Shown here: positions 5,208-13,856 of the stretch, piece by piece
Layout: each line of letters starts with the position of its first letter
Numbering within the stretch: the first letter of the stretch is position 1
NCBI GenBank assembly: GCA_002686955.1
Contig: NYZA01000221.1
Coordinates: 1 to 14,170, forward strand
Direction of reading: 5' to 3'
Length of the DNA: 14,170 nt
Origin: Gemmatimonadota bacterium
Lineage (GTDB): Bacteria > GCA-2686955
Translations under genes and position numbers: made by a program
Notes under the pieces: generated by a model
Database searches by the model: none
The model's input: the letters and a program-made list of their open reading frames with translations, nothing else
Told to the model about the DNA's origin: nothing

Positions 5208-6821
5208 ATGGACATTCTAGAAAGCAGAATCGACGTCGAAGGCGAGGAGTTCCTCGCCAACCGCGAGGCGATGCTCGCTCTGGTCACCGAGCTTCGCGGT
5301 GAGCTGGAGCGCGCCCGAAACGAGCGATCCGAGAAAGCCCGTGCGCGTCACGTGCGGCAAGGCAAGCTCCCGGTTCAGGAGCGTCTCGAGTCGCTGCTCG
5401 ATCCCGGAACACCATTCCTCGAGATCGCTCCCCTGGCCGCGAAAGGGATGTACGATTCGAAGGTCCATGCGGCGGGGATCCGCGGCGGCATCGGCGTCGT
5501 GGAGGGACGGGAGGTGCTCGTCATCGCGACCGACGCGATGGTCAAGGGGGGCAGCATGTACCCCATGAGCGTCAAGAAGTCGATCCGGCTGCAACAGATC
5601 GCGATGGAGAACCGACTGCCCGTGATCAACATGATCGATTCCGGGGGCGCCTATCTTCCGCTGCAAGCGGAAGTGTTTCCTGATGCAGACGACGGCGGTC
5701 AGGTCTTCTACAATCAGGCCCATATGTCGGCCATGGGAATTCCTCAGATCGCCGCCGTGATGGGGTTGTGTACCGCCGGCGCGGCGTACATCCCCGCCAT
5801 GTCGGATCACGTTGTTCACGTCAAGGGGACAGGCGCCATATTTCTAGGCGGTCCTCCCCTGGTGAAAGCCGCGACCGGCGAGATCGTCGATCAAGAGACA
5901 CTCGGTGGCGCGGATCTGCACTGCCGCCAATCCGGTGTATCCGACTACTCCGCCGAGGACGACTACGACGCCATTCGGCGGATCCGGGCTCTGGTCCGGC
6001 GTCTTCCGCCCTCGCCCAAGCAGGTGCCGCATACTCGAGCTCCGCGGGAACCGATCTACGCACCCGAAGAGATCTACGGCATCGTTCCGGCGCGTCTGAG
6101 CGTACCGTACGATGTGCGCGAAGTGTTGGCACGTATCCTCGATGGGAGTGAGCTGCTCGAGTTCAAGCCGCTCTTCGGCCCGACGCTCGTTTGCGGTTGG
6201 GCGCATATCCACGGCTATCCCGTCGGCGTGGTCGGAAACAACGGTGTGCTCTTCTCCGAGAGCGCGCTCAAGGCAACACAATTCATTCAGCTTTGCGATC
6301 GAGAAGGCGTGCCGCTCGTCTTCTTCCAGAACATCAGCGGCTTCATGATCGGAAAGGACTATGAGGCGGGCGGAATCACCAAGCACGGCCATAAGATGGT
6401 CGCGGCGGTTTCGCTCACCCGGGTCCCGAAATTCACCGTGATCATCGGTGGATCGTTCGGCGCCGGGAACTACGCGATGTGCGGGCGCGCGTACAAACCC
6501 AGAATGTTGTGGATGTGGCCGAATGCGCGGATCAGTGTCATGGGGGGGGAGCAGGCCGCCGATGTTCTCGTGACGGTCAAGAACGAGCAGCTGGCCCGCG
6601 AGGGGCAGCCCCCCTTGACCGCCGAGATCGAATCCGCCATGAAGGAGCCCGTGATCCGGATGATCGAGGGCGAATCGGATCCCTGGCACAGCACGGCGAA
6701 TCTCTGGGACGACGGAATCGTCGATCCCGCCAAGACCCGTGATCTGCTGGGGTTGGCGATCTCCGCTTCGTGGAATCAGCCTCTGGCCGAGCGCGCCCCT
6801 TGGGGCGTGTTCCGAATGTAG
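5208..6821 (+). CDS. mccB: Methylcrotonyl-CoA carboxylase beta (carboxyltransferase) subunit
   Basis: The 537-residue product is a biotin-dependent acyl-CoA carboxyltransferase that moves CO2 from carboxybiotin to the acyl-CoA. Hallmarks of the methylcrotonyl-CoA family run the whole length: NREAMLALV near residue 18, KARARHVRQGKL, RLESLLDPGTPFLE, VKGGSMYP, MIDSGGAYLPLQAEVFPD, the oxyanion-hole region with GLCTAGAAYIPAMSD, IFLGGPPLVKAATGE, YGIVP, NNGVLFSESALK, NISGFMIG, GGSFGAGNYAMCGRAY, WMWPNARISVMGGEQAA and the terminal GVFRM. Length and order match full-length family members. Geranyl-CoA or another branched acyl-CoA substrate is possible, but leucine degradation is most likely. The ATG start has no strong ribosome-binding site. 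The next gene follows after only 7 bases, giving a carboxylase operon. Confidence 0.93.
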   Translation: MDILESRIDVEGEEFLANREAMLALVTELRGELERARNERSEKARARHVRQGKLPVQERLESLLDPGTPFLEIAPLAAKGMYDSKVHAAGIRGGIGVVEGREVLVIATDAMVKGGSMYPMSVKKSIRLQQIAMENRLPVINMIDSGGAYLPLQAEVFPDADDGGQVFYNQAHMSAMGIPQIAAVMGLCTAGAAYIPAMSDHVVHVKGTGAIFLGGPPLVKAATGEIVDQETLGGADLHCRQSGVSDYSAEDDYDAIRRIRALVRRLPPSPKQVPHTRAPREPIYAPEEIYGIVPARLSVPYDVREVLARILDGSELLEFKPLFGPTLVCGWAHIHGYPVGVVGNNGVLFSESALKATQFIQLCDREGVPLVFFQNISGFMIGKDYEAGGITKHGHKMVAAVSLTRVPKFTVIIGGSFGAGNYAMCGRAYKPRMLWMWPNARISVMGGEQAADVLVTVKNEQLAREGQPPLTAEIESAMKEPVIRMIEGESDPWHSTANLWDDGIVDPAKTRDLLGLAISASWNQPLAERAPWGVFRM

Positions 6822-6828
6822 GTCTCGA

Positions 6829-8325
6829 GTGTTCAAGAGAGTGATGATCGCGAACCGGGGCGAGATCGCGGTTCGAATCATGCGCACCTGTCGCTCGATG
6901 GGCATCGAAACCGTCGCTGTCTACTCCGATGCCGACGCCGATGCTCTACATGTTCGTGTTGCCGATCGATCGGTCCATCTCGGTGGCGCGGCGCCGAATG
7001 AGAGCTATCTGAGCGTGGATCGGATTATCGACGCGGCCCTTGGGTCCGGCGCGGAGGCGATCCATCCCGGCTACGGCTTTTTGGCCGAAAGCGAGCAGCT
7101 CGCTCGTGCGTGCGTGGAGAGTGGAATCGTGTTCGTGGGACCCTCCGCCGATGCCATCGCGGCCTTGGGCAACAAATCCAGTGCGCGGTCGTGCGCCGAG
7201 TCTTGCGGCGTGCCGGTGATTACCGGTGCAACCCTCGCCGGGAACGGCGCGGGCACCGAAGATCCGGAAACTCTCGCGGCGAAGATCGGTTATCCCCTGC
7301 TCATCAAGGCTGCCGCCGGTGGAGGCGGCAAAGGGATGCGGCTCGTGTCGAATTCGTGTGAGCTCCGAGACGCGATCGATGCGGCCGGCCGCGAGGCGCT
7401 GAACGCATTCGGAAGCGCGGAGCTCATCTTGGAGAGGTTCCTCGAGCGATCTCGCCATGTCGAAGTGCAGATTCTCGGGGATCTGCATGGAAATATCGTA
7501 CATCTCTTCGAGCGGGAATGCTCGATACAACGAAGGCATCAGAAGATCTTGGAAGAGGCGCCCGCGCCCGCGCTGGAGAGGCGGCTTCGCGATGAGATTT
7601 GCGATGCGGCCCTTCGCCTGGCGACGGCCGGTGGCTACACGAATGCGGGCACCGTCGAGTTCCTCATCGACGAGGAGGGAGGGTTCTTCTTCCTCGAAGT
7701 GAACACGCGGCTCCAGGTCGAGCACCCGGTCACGGAGGCGGTGACGGGATTGGATCTGGTCGCCGCTCAGCTCCGTGTGGCGGCCGGTGAGAAACTGAGA
7801 TGGGAGCAGGAAGCGATCACCTGTCGAGGGCACGCCATCGAGTGTCGCGTCTACGCCGAAGACCCCGCCGCGGCCTTCATGCCCTCACCGGGCACGATCT
7901 TGCATCAGGAGGAGCCGGTCGGCCCGGGCATCCGCGTCGACAGTGGCGCCGTGTCGGGGAGCGAGATCCCGATCGATTACGATCCGATCGTGGCCAAGCT
8001 TATCGCTTGGGGCGAAGACCGCGACTCCGCTCGGGGTCGAATGGCGCGGGCCCTCAGCGAGTATCCGATTCTGGGCATCGCGACCACGATCCCATTCCTT
8101 CACGATCTGATCGCGGCCCGGGCTTTCGCGGAGGCGCATCTGTCGACCCGCTTCATCGATGAACATATGGCCTCCTGGACACCCCGGCGCGACGCACTCG
8201 CCGAAGCCTTGGTTGCGTTCGTCGCGGACGCTCGCGAGCCGGTGGCGGCGGCCCCCCGAAACCGATGCGCGGACGAGCAGTCTCACCCTTCCCCTTGGGC
8301 CGGCCTCGGCCGGTGGAGGTTATGA
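6829..8325 (+). CDS. mccA: Methylcrotonyl-CoA carboxylase alpha, biotin carboxylase part
   Basis: The 498-residue protein is the ATP-grasp biotin carboxylase that charges biotin with bicarbonate using ATP. Visible landmarks are KRVMIANRGEIAVRI at the N terminus, AIHPGYGFLAE, the glycine-rich ATP loop AAAGGGGKGM (about residues 161-169), RHVEVQILGD, ERECSIQRRHQKILEEAP, the metal-binding EVNTRLQVEHPVTEA (from E290) and IECRVYAEDP. The start is a GTG 7 bases after the mccB stop, because translation from it gives the family N terminus directly; the upstream extension of the frame overlaps mccB. Usual alpha subunits of this family are about 650-670 residues and carry a C-terminal biotinyl domain. 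Here the chain stops at PSPWAGLGRWRL, the point in the linker domain where fused homologues read roughly SPWA..DGWRLN. The remaining part is encoded by the overlapping next gene. Confidence 0.92.
   Translation: MFKRVMIANRGEIAVRIMRTCRSMGIETVAVYSDADADALHVRVADRSVHLGGAAPNESYLSVDRIIDAALGSGAEAIHPGYGFLAESEQLARACVESGIVFVGPSADAIAALGNKSSARSCAESCGVPVITGATLAGNGAGTEDPETLAAKIGYPLLIKAAAGGGGKGMRLVSNSCELRDAIDAAGREALNAFGSAELILERFLERSRHVEVQILGDLHGNIVHLFERECSIQRRHQKILEEAPAPALERRLRDEICDAALRLATAGGYTNAGTVEFLIDEEGGFFFLEVNTRLQVEHPVTEAVTGLDLVAAQLRVAAGEKLRWEQEAITCRGHAIECRVYAEDPAAAFMPSPGTILHQEEPVGPGIRVDSGAVSGSEIPIDYDPIVAKLIAWGEDRDSARGRMARALSEYPILGIATTIPFLHDLIAARAFAEAHLSTRFIDEHMASWTPRRDALAEALVAFVADAREPVAAAPRNRCADEQSHPSPWAGLGRWRL
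8315..8319 (+). promoter_or_regulatory. Internal ribosome-binding site for the biotin carrier gene
   Basis: GGAGG sits inside the end of mccA. It is 8 bases from the ATG at 8328 and only 2 from the ATG at 8322, so it favours 8328 as the start and supports separate translation of the biotin carrier protein. Confidence 0.7.
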
Positions 8326-8327
8326 CC

Positions 8328-8843
8328 ATGGAGCTCCGGATCGCCGAGGAGGAAGAGAGGCACCTGGTCAGTGCCCGGAGGCTGGAATCGGGCTCGTGGC
8401 AAATCGGTGTCTGTGGTGAGGAGAAGACCGTCCGATGGCGGCGGCTGGATCGGCACCGATTGTGGATCGAGATCGGGGGTCGCGCGCGTGTGGCCCACAT
8501 CGCATCGATCGGATCGAAGAAGCAGATCTTCGTGGCTGGGCAGACCTTCCTCCTGGAGGATTCGTCGTCTATTCCCGCCCCCAAGCGAGGCGAACACGGA
8601 TCGGACTCCGGAGCGATCGTACCACCCACGCCGGCGGTGGTCTCGCGTGTGCTCGTGCGCCAGGGTGATCCGGTTCGCAAGGGAGATGCCGTCATCGTCC
8701 TCAGCGCCATGAAGATGGAGACCACCCTACGGGCACACTGCGACGGCGAGATCGCCGCCGTCCACGTCGCGGAAGGGGCGCGCGTGTCACCGGGTGAGGT
8801 GCTCGTGGAGTTGCGCGGCCGACGATCGTCGATTCCCCTCTAG
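8328..8843 (+). CDS. Biotin carboxyl carrier protein, split-off C-terminal part of carboxylase alpha
   Basis: The 171-residue product ends in a biotinyl domain: GAIVPPTPAVVSRVLVRQGD, then VLSAMKMETTLRAH with the lysine to be biotinylated at residue 129, and a second half-motif of DGEIAAVHVAEGARVSPGEVLVEL. Residues 1-80 are strand-rich (MELRIAEEEERHLV, WQIGVCGEEKTVRWRR, LWIEIGGRARVAHIA). They resemble the distal half of the linker domain that joins biotin carboxylase to carrier domain in fused alpha subunits. The start is set by the GGAGG at 8315-8319; an in-frame ATG at 8322 overlaps the mccA stop as ATGA, so translation is probably coupled. With mccB and mccA it would complete the carboxylase. 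A frameshift in a once fused gene is the alternative explanation. Confidence 0.88.
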   Translation: MELRIAEEEERHLVSARRLESGSWQIGVCGEEKTVRWRRLDRHRLWIEIGGRARVAHIASIGSKKQIFVAGQTFLLEDSSSIPAPKRGEHGSDSGAIVPPTPAVVSRVLVRQGDPVRKGDAVIVLSAMKMETTLRAHCDGEIAAVHVAEGARVSPGEVLVELRGRRSSIPL

Positions 8844-8967
8844 ATCGGTCAATATTCGGATCTATTGGGTCGATTGAGTAGGTAGCCCGGCCTCTCTCAC
8901 GCATCTCCGCCGCGAAGAGTCTGTTGCCAAGGGCTCCACGGCGGGTTGGATTTGCGCTCTTCTCCCC
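8844..8967 (+). other. Gap before the kinase-GGDEF gene
   Basis: This 124-base gap is less GC-rich at its left end. It holds a short dyad, CAATA (8850-8854) and TATTG (8863-8867), that could be an operator. No convincing promoter hexamers and no terminator for the carboxylase operon are visible. Confidence 0.35.
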
Positions 8968-11900
8968 GTGCCGACCCGACAGTTTCCGGAGATCTTCTTG
9001 GCTCCAGCCATTCCGGCCAGGTATCGCGTCGTCGAGCAAATCGGCGAGGGCGCCGCGAGCATCGTGTATCGCGCCATCCGTCGGATCGACGGCTGTGAAG
9101 TCGCCATGAAGATCCACCGGGAGCCGCGCAGCGGAGCGGAGCTCGTCGCCTTTCACAGGGAATTCCGGATTCTCGCCGAGCGGCCGCATCGCAGTCTGAT
9201 AAGGGTCTTCGATTGCGGCGTTCACGATGGCAACCCCTTCGTCGTAATGGAGTTGGCGAAGGGGGGGGACGCGGAGGCCCTTGTCGGCGACTTCCCCGCG
9301 GAGCGACTGCGGGGGGTTGCCGCGGATCTGCTCGAGGGCTTGGCCCATCTCCATGCCCAAGGACTGGTCCACCGCGATCTGAAGCCGGGAAACCTGCTGG
9401 TGGGGGAGGGGAGCTCCGGGCCAACGCTGAGGATCGCCGATCTCGGCCTCTCCGCTTCGGTCGACGAGAACGAGGCCAGCATCGCGGGCACACCGGGCTA
9501 TCTGGCGCCCGAGTATCTCGATGGGGCGCCACCTTCCGTCCGCACCGATCTCTTCGCGCTCGGTTCGTGCCTGTGCGAATTCGCCTGCGGCCATCCCGCG
9601 TTCCCATCCTCTGATCCGGTCAAGGCAATGGTCGAGGCACGAGAGGGGCCTCCGGCGATCATCGAACAGGAGGCGCCGCGGATCCCCCAAGACATCCGGG
9701 AGCTGATCGGCCGGCTCCTCGATCCTCTGCCCGCCCGGCGTCCCGCATCGGCCGAGGCGGCCCTCGAGATGCTCGACGGCGTCGCTGGGCCGACGGGTGG
9801 TCGGCTGGCGCAACCGAGATTGGTCGGGCGCGAAGAAGCGATCGAGGCGATCCGGTGGTCGTTGACCCTTTCGGCGCGCCGCCGTCGTCTCTACTCGACC
9901 TACCTGGCCTGCGAGCCGAAGTCGGGAGGCACGCGTTTGATCTCCGAGGCCGCCACGCTCGGCCGCCGCCTGGGCGTCTCGGTGCATTCGATCGCACCGG
10001 CACCGGGTGAGGACGGACACGCGGCCTTGGCCCGCGCGCTTTTCACCGCTGAGCTCGACCGTCTCGATGCCTGTGGTGGAGCTCCCGTCGCGGATCGGGC
10101 AACATGGTCGACGATTCGAGGCGTCGTTCAGGCGCTCGATTCGGCCGAGACCCCGCCACGGGAAGGGAGCGATGGGGAGAGCGCCGACATTTTCGGCCTC
10201 ATCCTCGCTTTCGGCGCGGTCCTAAGCGAGCTCGCTCGGCACAGAAGAACGCTGCTCCTCGTCGATGCGCCGAAGAGCGCCATGCCACTCGTGGAGAGGT
10301 TGCGCGCCGCGATCCACGGTACCGCGTCGGAAGGGAAGCTGGCGCTGGTGACCGCGCTCCCGCGCTCCGAATCGGTTCGAATCGTCGACAATGGGGACAC
10401 CCACCGAAGGGTGGTGCTCGCGCCGCTCGATCTGGATGGCAGCCGGCGGATGCTCGAGAGCATGCTGCATTCCGAGCGGCTCACGAACGAATTCGTGAGC
10501 GCCGTGCATGCGGCCACTCAGGGCGCTCCGGGCGCCCTGGAAGAGGCGGTCCGCTCCCTGATGCGCACGGGGCAGCTTCGATACGACGGGCGCTGGACCG
10601 CGGAGCTTCCCGGCGCTCGCTTTGAGGTGCCCGAGGCCGAGGAAGGCGAAGCGGTGGCGTTTCCTAGCAACCTCGGAGATGTCGAGCGGCGAGCCGCGGA
10701 GAGCCTGGCCGTTCTCGGCGATGCGACCCTGGCCCTTCTCGCGGCGGTCGCCCGTCGCGAGGTGGTTGAAACGGGCGAGGCCGTGGATCGACTGGAGGCG
10801 CTCGGGTTCGTGGTCCGTCGGCACGACGCTATGGCCCCATGGGCGGAGCCGACTCTACATTTCTCCTCTCGGTCCACGGCCCGTTCGCTGCTCGCCGAGC
10901 TCAAGCCGGTGGCGCGCGCGGTGCTTCACGGTCGTGCGGCCGACGCGCTGGCGGCGGAGATCGAACGGTTCGACCGTGCGACCCGTCCCCGGGCTCATGC
11001 CAGGATCGCCCAGCATCTGGGCGAATGCGGCGACTACCACGGCGCCCGAAACGCCCTCGACGCATCGGGAGAGGGGTACGCCGCCCTCCATCTCTATGTT
11101 GAAGAGGCGGAGGCGCTTGCAAAGTTCGTAGAAGCACACAAAGAGCGCGCTCCGAGCGAGCTGATCGAGGAGCTCCGTCTGGCATGGGGCAGAGCGCTCG
11201 ATCGGGCGGGCAGGGGGAGCGAGGTCGGTCCGGCATTGGAACCGGTGCTTCGATCGGACGATGCCTGGCGCAAGGCCAGCGCGGCGGCGCGTCTGGCCAA
11301 AGCGCTTCTGGGCACGGAACGGATCGATGAAGCGCGGCGTGCGCTCGAGATCGGAGTCCCGGCGGTCAGCTCGCTGCCTGTTGGGGTCGCGGGATCTCTG
11401 CGCGTGGTCCTGCTCCATCGCTTGGCGCTGGTTCAATTCTCGGAGGGGGACGCTGACGGTTGCCAGGAGGTGTTGGACGAGACCGAGGCACTGCTCGACC
11501 GGATTCCTGACGGTCGCGAGCAGCGCGCGAGGATTCAAACGACCCGGGCACGGATCGATCTGGCGAAGGGCGATCGGGATCGAGCGGAAGAGAAATACTC
11601 GGCGGCTCTCTCGGTGTTCGAGGAGGTCGACGATCACAGGCGGGCCACCGCTTGCGAGGTTGCGCTCGGAGCGATCCTCTACCAGCACTCCGAATTCGCC
11701 GGGGCGGCACGCTACTTCCACGATGCCGCGGATCGGAGCAGAAAGGCCAACGATCTTCGGGGCTATCTGGTGGCGCTCTCGAATCGGGCGGTGGCTCAAT
11801 CGGATGGCGGCTCCTGGGCGGAGGCGGCGGAATCGTATCGCGACGTGCTCGCGGTCGCCAAGGGTATCGGCGATCTGCGGACCCGCATGCGCACCCTGAA

Positions 11901-13590
11901 CAATGTGGGCCTCTTGCTACGCGATCGCGGGGAGCTGCGCCGGGCGCGAGCGATGCTCGGCGAGGGCTTGGATCTCGCCAGAACACTGGAGGATCCGGGA
12001 GCGGAGGCGATCCTGGAGGGGAATACTGGCGAGCTCGAGCTCGTAGAGGGGAATCCCGATCTCGCACGGAGCCATTTCGACAACGCCGCGATCGGCATCG
12101 TCGCCGCGGCGCCCGAGCTCGAAGGGGATCCTCTCTTGGAACGTCCGGACGGGATCGAGGCCACTCGTCGGATCGCCGCTTGGGAAGCGGAGTACGGCAA
12201 TCTCGAGCTGGCTCGCGCCATGGTCGTCGCCACCGTCGGGGCTGCCCGGCGCGTCGGCGCGAAGGCGGAGCTGGCGCAGCTCGCCGCCGTCTCGGGGCTG
12301 ATCACGGAACGGTCCGGATCGGATGAGAAGGCGCTGCTGCGCTACGCGAGGGCCCGCCGCGCGATGGAGCTCCTGAATCTGAAGCACGCGGCTCACCGGG
12401 TCGACATCGCCAGGGCTCGGCTTCTGCTGAAGGCCCGCAGGCATGGCGCCGCGCGCGCCCTGCTCGAGCACGCAATGGAGGGATTGGAGCGGCTGGGCGC
12501 TCTCGGAGACCACGGCGAAGCCAATCGCGTCATGATGGAGATCGAGGACGACGAGCCTCTGAACAGGGAGCACCCGCGCTTCACCCCCGGCGACCATCTT
12601 CTGAAGCACCTGCTCGAGATCACGCTGCAGATCAACGCGATCCACGAGCTCGACCCCCTCCTCGATCTGATCGCGCAGAAGACCGTCGAGTTGACTGGTG
12701 CGCGGCGCGCCCAAGTCTTCCTTCGCTCCAGCGCCGACGACGGGCCCCAGTTGGCGGCCTCCGCCTACCGAGAAGGCTCGGAGGCGTTGGACGGCAGCTA
12801 CAGCCGGTCGTTCGTCGCCGATGTTCTTCGCTCTGGAGAATCTCTCGTCGTAACCAACGTCGCCGACGCGGGCGAGATCGCCCGTCGCTCATCGATCAGA
12901 AAGCTACAGCTCCGTTTCATCATCGGTGTGCCGGTCTCAGACATCGAAGGAGTGATCGGCACGCTCTACGTCGACGACGACCGAGCCGTTTACGATGTGA
13001 GTCGCGAGGAGCTCTTCGTGCTTCAATCCCTGGCGAATCAGGCCGCCCTCGCCATCAGGAACGCGCGACTCTTCGAACGGGCGACCGTCGATGATCTCAC
13101 GCGGGTCGCCATGCGCCACTACTTCATCCAGCGCATGGAGGAGGAATTCCACCGGTGTCGGCTGCGCCATCTGCCGCTTTCGCTGCTCATGCTGGACATC
13201 GACCATTTCAAGTTGGTCAACGACCAGTTCGGACACGCGGCGGGTGACGAGGTGTTGGCCGGAACCGCGGCGGTCATTCGCGAAATCATCGGAGAAGCCG
13301 GTATCGTCGGTCGTCTCGGTGGAGAGGAATTCGCCGTCGCCTTGTCCGCAATCGATGCAGAGCAAGCGATGATCATCGCCGAAGAGATCCGGCGGAGTGT
13401 CGAGACGACGCTCTTCCTCCCCGACCATCGGATCACATTCAGTATCGGTGTCGTGACATTGACACCGGAGGCGAACGAGAGCCTGGATCGTCTGCTCCCG
13501 GCGGCCGATGCGGCCCTCTACGATGCCAAGAGACGCGGCCGAAATCGTGTCGTGCAGACCGACAACGCGAGCATCGCTACGGTCGAATGA
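8968..13590 (+). CDS. Ser/Thr protein kinase-ATPase-like-TPR-GAF-GGDEF fusion protein
   Basis: This protein of up to 1540 residues joins a kinase to a diguanylate cyclase. Residues 19-270 are a Hanks-type Ser/Thr kinase with an intact active site: IGEGAASIV loop, K48, E65, catalytic H135-R-D137-LKPGN, D158-L-G and APE at 180-182. Residues 285 to about 560 resemble the signalling-ATPase module usually found here (LVGREEAIEAI), but its P-loop reads ACEPKSGGT (314-322), lacking the first glycine and the lysine. The Walker B-like LLLVDA (D433) lacks the second acid. About residues 690-1190 are helical, Ala/Arg/Glu-rich TPR-like repeats. A GAF domain spans about 1211-1370, and a GGDEF domain about 1372-1532 with DIDHFK (D1410) and GGEEF (1451-1455). 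The inhibitory RxxD site is absent (GEAG). Start: GTG at 8968, or more likely TTG at 8998, which has GGAGA six bases upstream. It probably couples phosphorylation or a ligand signal to c-di-GMP synthesis. Confidence 0.92.
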   Translation: MPTRQFPEIFLAPAIPARYRVVEQIGEGAASIVYRAIRRIDGCEVAMKIHREPRSGAELVAFHREFRILAERPHRSLIRVFDCGVHDGNPFVVMELAKGGDAEALVGDFPAERLRGVAADLLEGLAHLHAQGLVHRDLKPGNLLVGEGSSGPTLRIADLGLSASVDENEASIAGTPGYLAPEYLDGAPPSVRTDLFALGSCLCEFACGHPAFPSSDPVKAMVEAREGPPAIIEQEAPRIPQDIRELIGRLLDPLPARRPASAEAALEMLDGVAGPTGGRLAQPRLVGREEAIEAIRWSLTLSARRRRLYSTYLACEPKSGGTRLISEAATLGRRLGVSVHSIAPAPGEDGHAALARALFTAELDRLDACGGAPVADRATWSTIRGVVQALDSAETPPREGSDGESADIFGLILAFGAVLSELARHRRTLLLVDAPKSAMPLVERLRAAIHGTASEGKLALVTALPRSESVRIVDNGDTHRRVVLAPLDLDGSRRMLESMLHSERLTNEFVSAVHAATQGAPGALEEAVRSLMRTGQLRYDGRWTAELPGARFEVPEAEEGEAVAFPSNLGDVERRAAESLAVLGDATLALLAAVARREVVETGEAVDRLEALGFVVRRHDAMAPWAEPTLHFSSRSTARSLLAELKPVARAVLHGRAADALAAEIERFDRATRPRAHARIAQHLGECGDYHGARNALDASGEGYAALHLYVEEAEALAKFVEAHKERAPSELIEELRLAWGRALDRAGRGSEVGPALEPVLRSDDAWRKASAAARLAKALLGTERIDEARRALEIGVPAVSSLPVGVAGSLRVVLLHRLALVQFSEGDADGCQEVLDETEALLDRIPDGREQRARIQTTRARIDLAKGDRDRAEEKYSAALSVFEEVDDHRRATACEVALGAILYQHSEFAGAARYFHDAADRSRKANDLRGYLVALSNRAVAQSDGGSWAEAAESYRDVLAVAKGIGDLRTRMRTLNNVGLLLRDRGELRRARAMLGEGLDLARTLEDPGAEAILEGNTGELELVEGNPDLARSHFDNAAIGIVAAAPELEGDPLLERPDGIEATRRIAAWEAEYGNLELARAMVVATVGAARRVGAKAELAQLAAVSGLITERSGSDEKALLRYARARRAMELLNLKHAAHRVDIARARLLLKARRHGAARALLEHAMEGLERLGALGDHGEANRVMMEIEDDEPLNREHPRFTPGDHLLKHLLEITLQINAIHELDPLLDLIAQKTVELTGARRAQVFLRSSADDGPQLAASAYREGSEALDGSYSRSFVADVLRSGESLVVTNVADAGEIARRSSIRKLQLRFIIGVPVSDIEGVIGTLYVDDDRAVYDVSREELFVLQSLANQAALAIRNARLFERATVDDLTRVAMRHYFIQRMEEEFHRCRLRHLPLSLLMLDIDHFKLVNDQFGHAAGDEVLAGTAAVIREIIGEAGIVGRLGGEEFAVALSAIDAEQAMIIAEEIRRSVETTLFLPDHRITFSIGVVTLTPEANESLDRLLPAADAALYDAKRRGRNRVVQTDNASIATVE
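8988..8992 (+). promoter_or_regulatory. Ribosome-binding site suggesting a TTG start at 8998
   Basis: GGAGA lies about 6 bases before an in-frame TTG at 8998, whereas the GTG at 8968 is preceded by a C/T-rich stretch with no ribosome-binding site. Use of the TTG would shorten the protein by 10 residues and leave the kinase domain intact. Confidence 0.5.
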
Positions 13591-13595
13591 GATCT

Positions 13596-13626
13596 GTTGT
13601 TCGCGGTCTGAACAACTCTGTTCAGA
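13596..13626 (+). repeat. Two nested inverted repeats behind the kinase-GGDEF gene
   Basis: GTTGTTC (13596-13602) is repeated inverted as GAACAAC (13610-13616). The overlapping TCTGAACA (13607-13614) is repeated inverted as TGTTCAGA (13619-13626) across a 4-base spacer. The middle half-site is shared, giving three related GTTC/GAAC half-sites in 31 bases. No T-run follows, so this is more likely an operator cluster or alternative hairpins than an intrinsic terminator. Confidence 0.55.
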
Positions 13627-13856
13627 AACGACACAAGTTCCAATCGATTTCATTGTTGCAATCTGCATCTCTAGCCTTGAAGTTCGTAACTGCGTTAGTA
13701 GCAACATCTTATTGGGTTGCGATTTGCAATGCCGACTCGGCACGCCTCCTGCTCTATCCGGCAGCGTCAGTTTCAGTTCCCACCGCACCGACAATGACGA
13801 GGGACTCACCATCTCTCGACGAAGTGCACTCGAGGTGGGGCGTGACAACCCCTGTC

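Noticed and set aside
5844-6905. 353-codon minus-strand frame inside the carboxylase genes
   Set aside because: It is antisense to mccB, which is unambiguously coding, and the translation shows no family features.
8310-8330. Programmed -1 frameshift joining mccA to the biotin carrier part
   Set aside because: There is no slippery heptamer, and the GGAGG is too close to the overlap to act as a frameshift stimulator; it is well placed for separate initiation.
8701-10020. 439-codon minus-strand frame over the carrier and kinase genes
   Set aside because: It is an antisense shadow of two well-supported genes; composition and lack of motifs argue against it.
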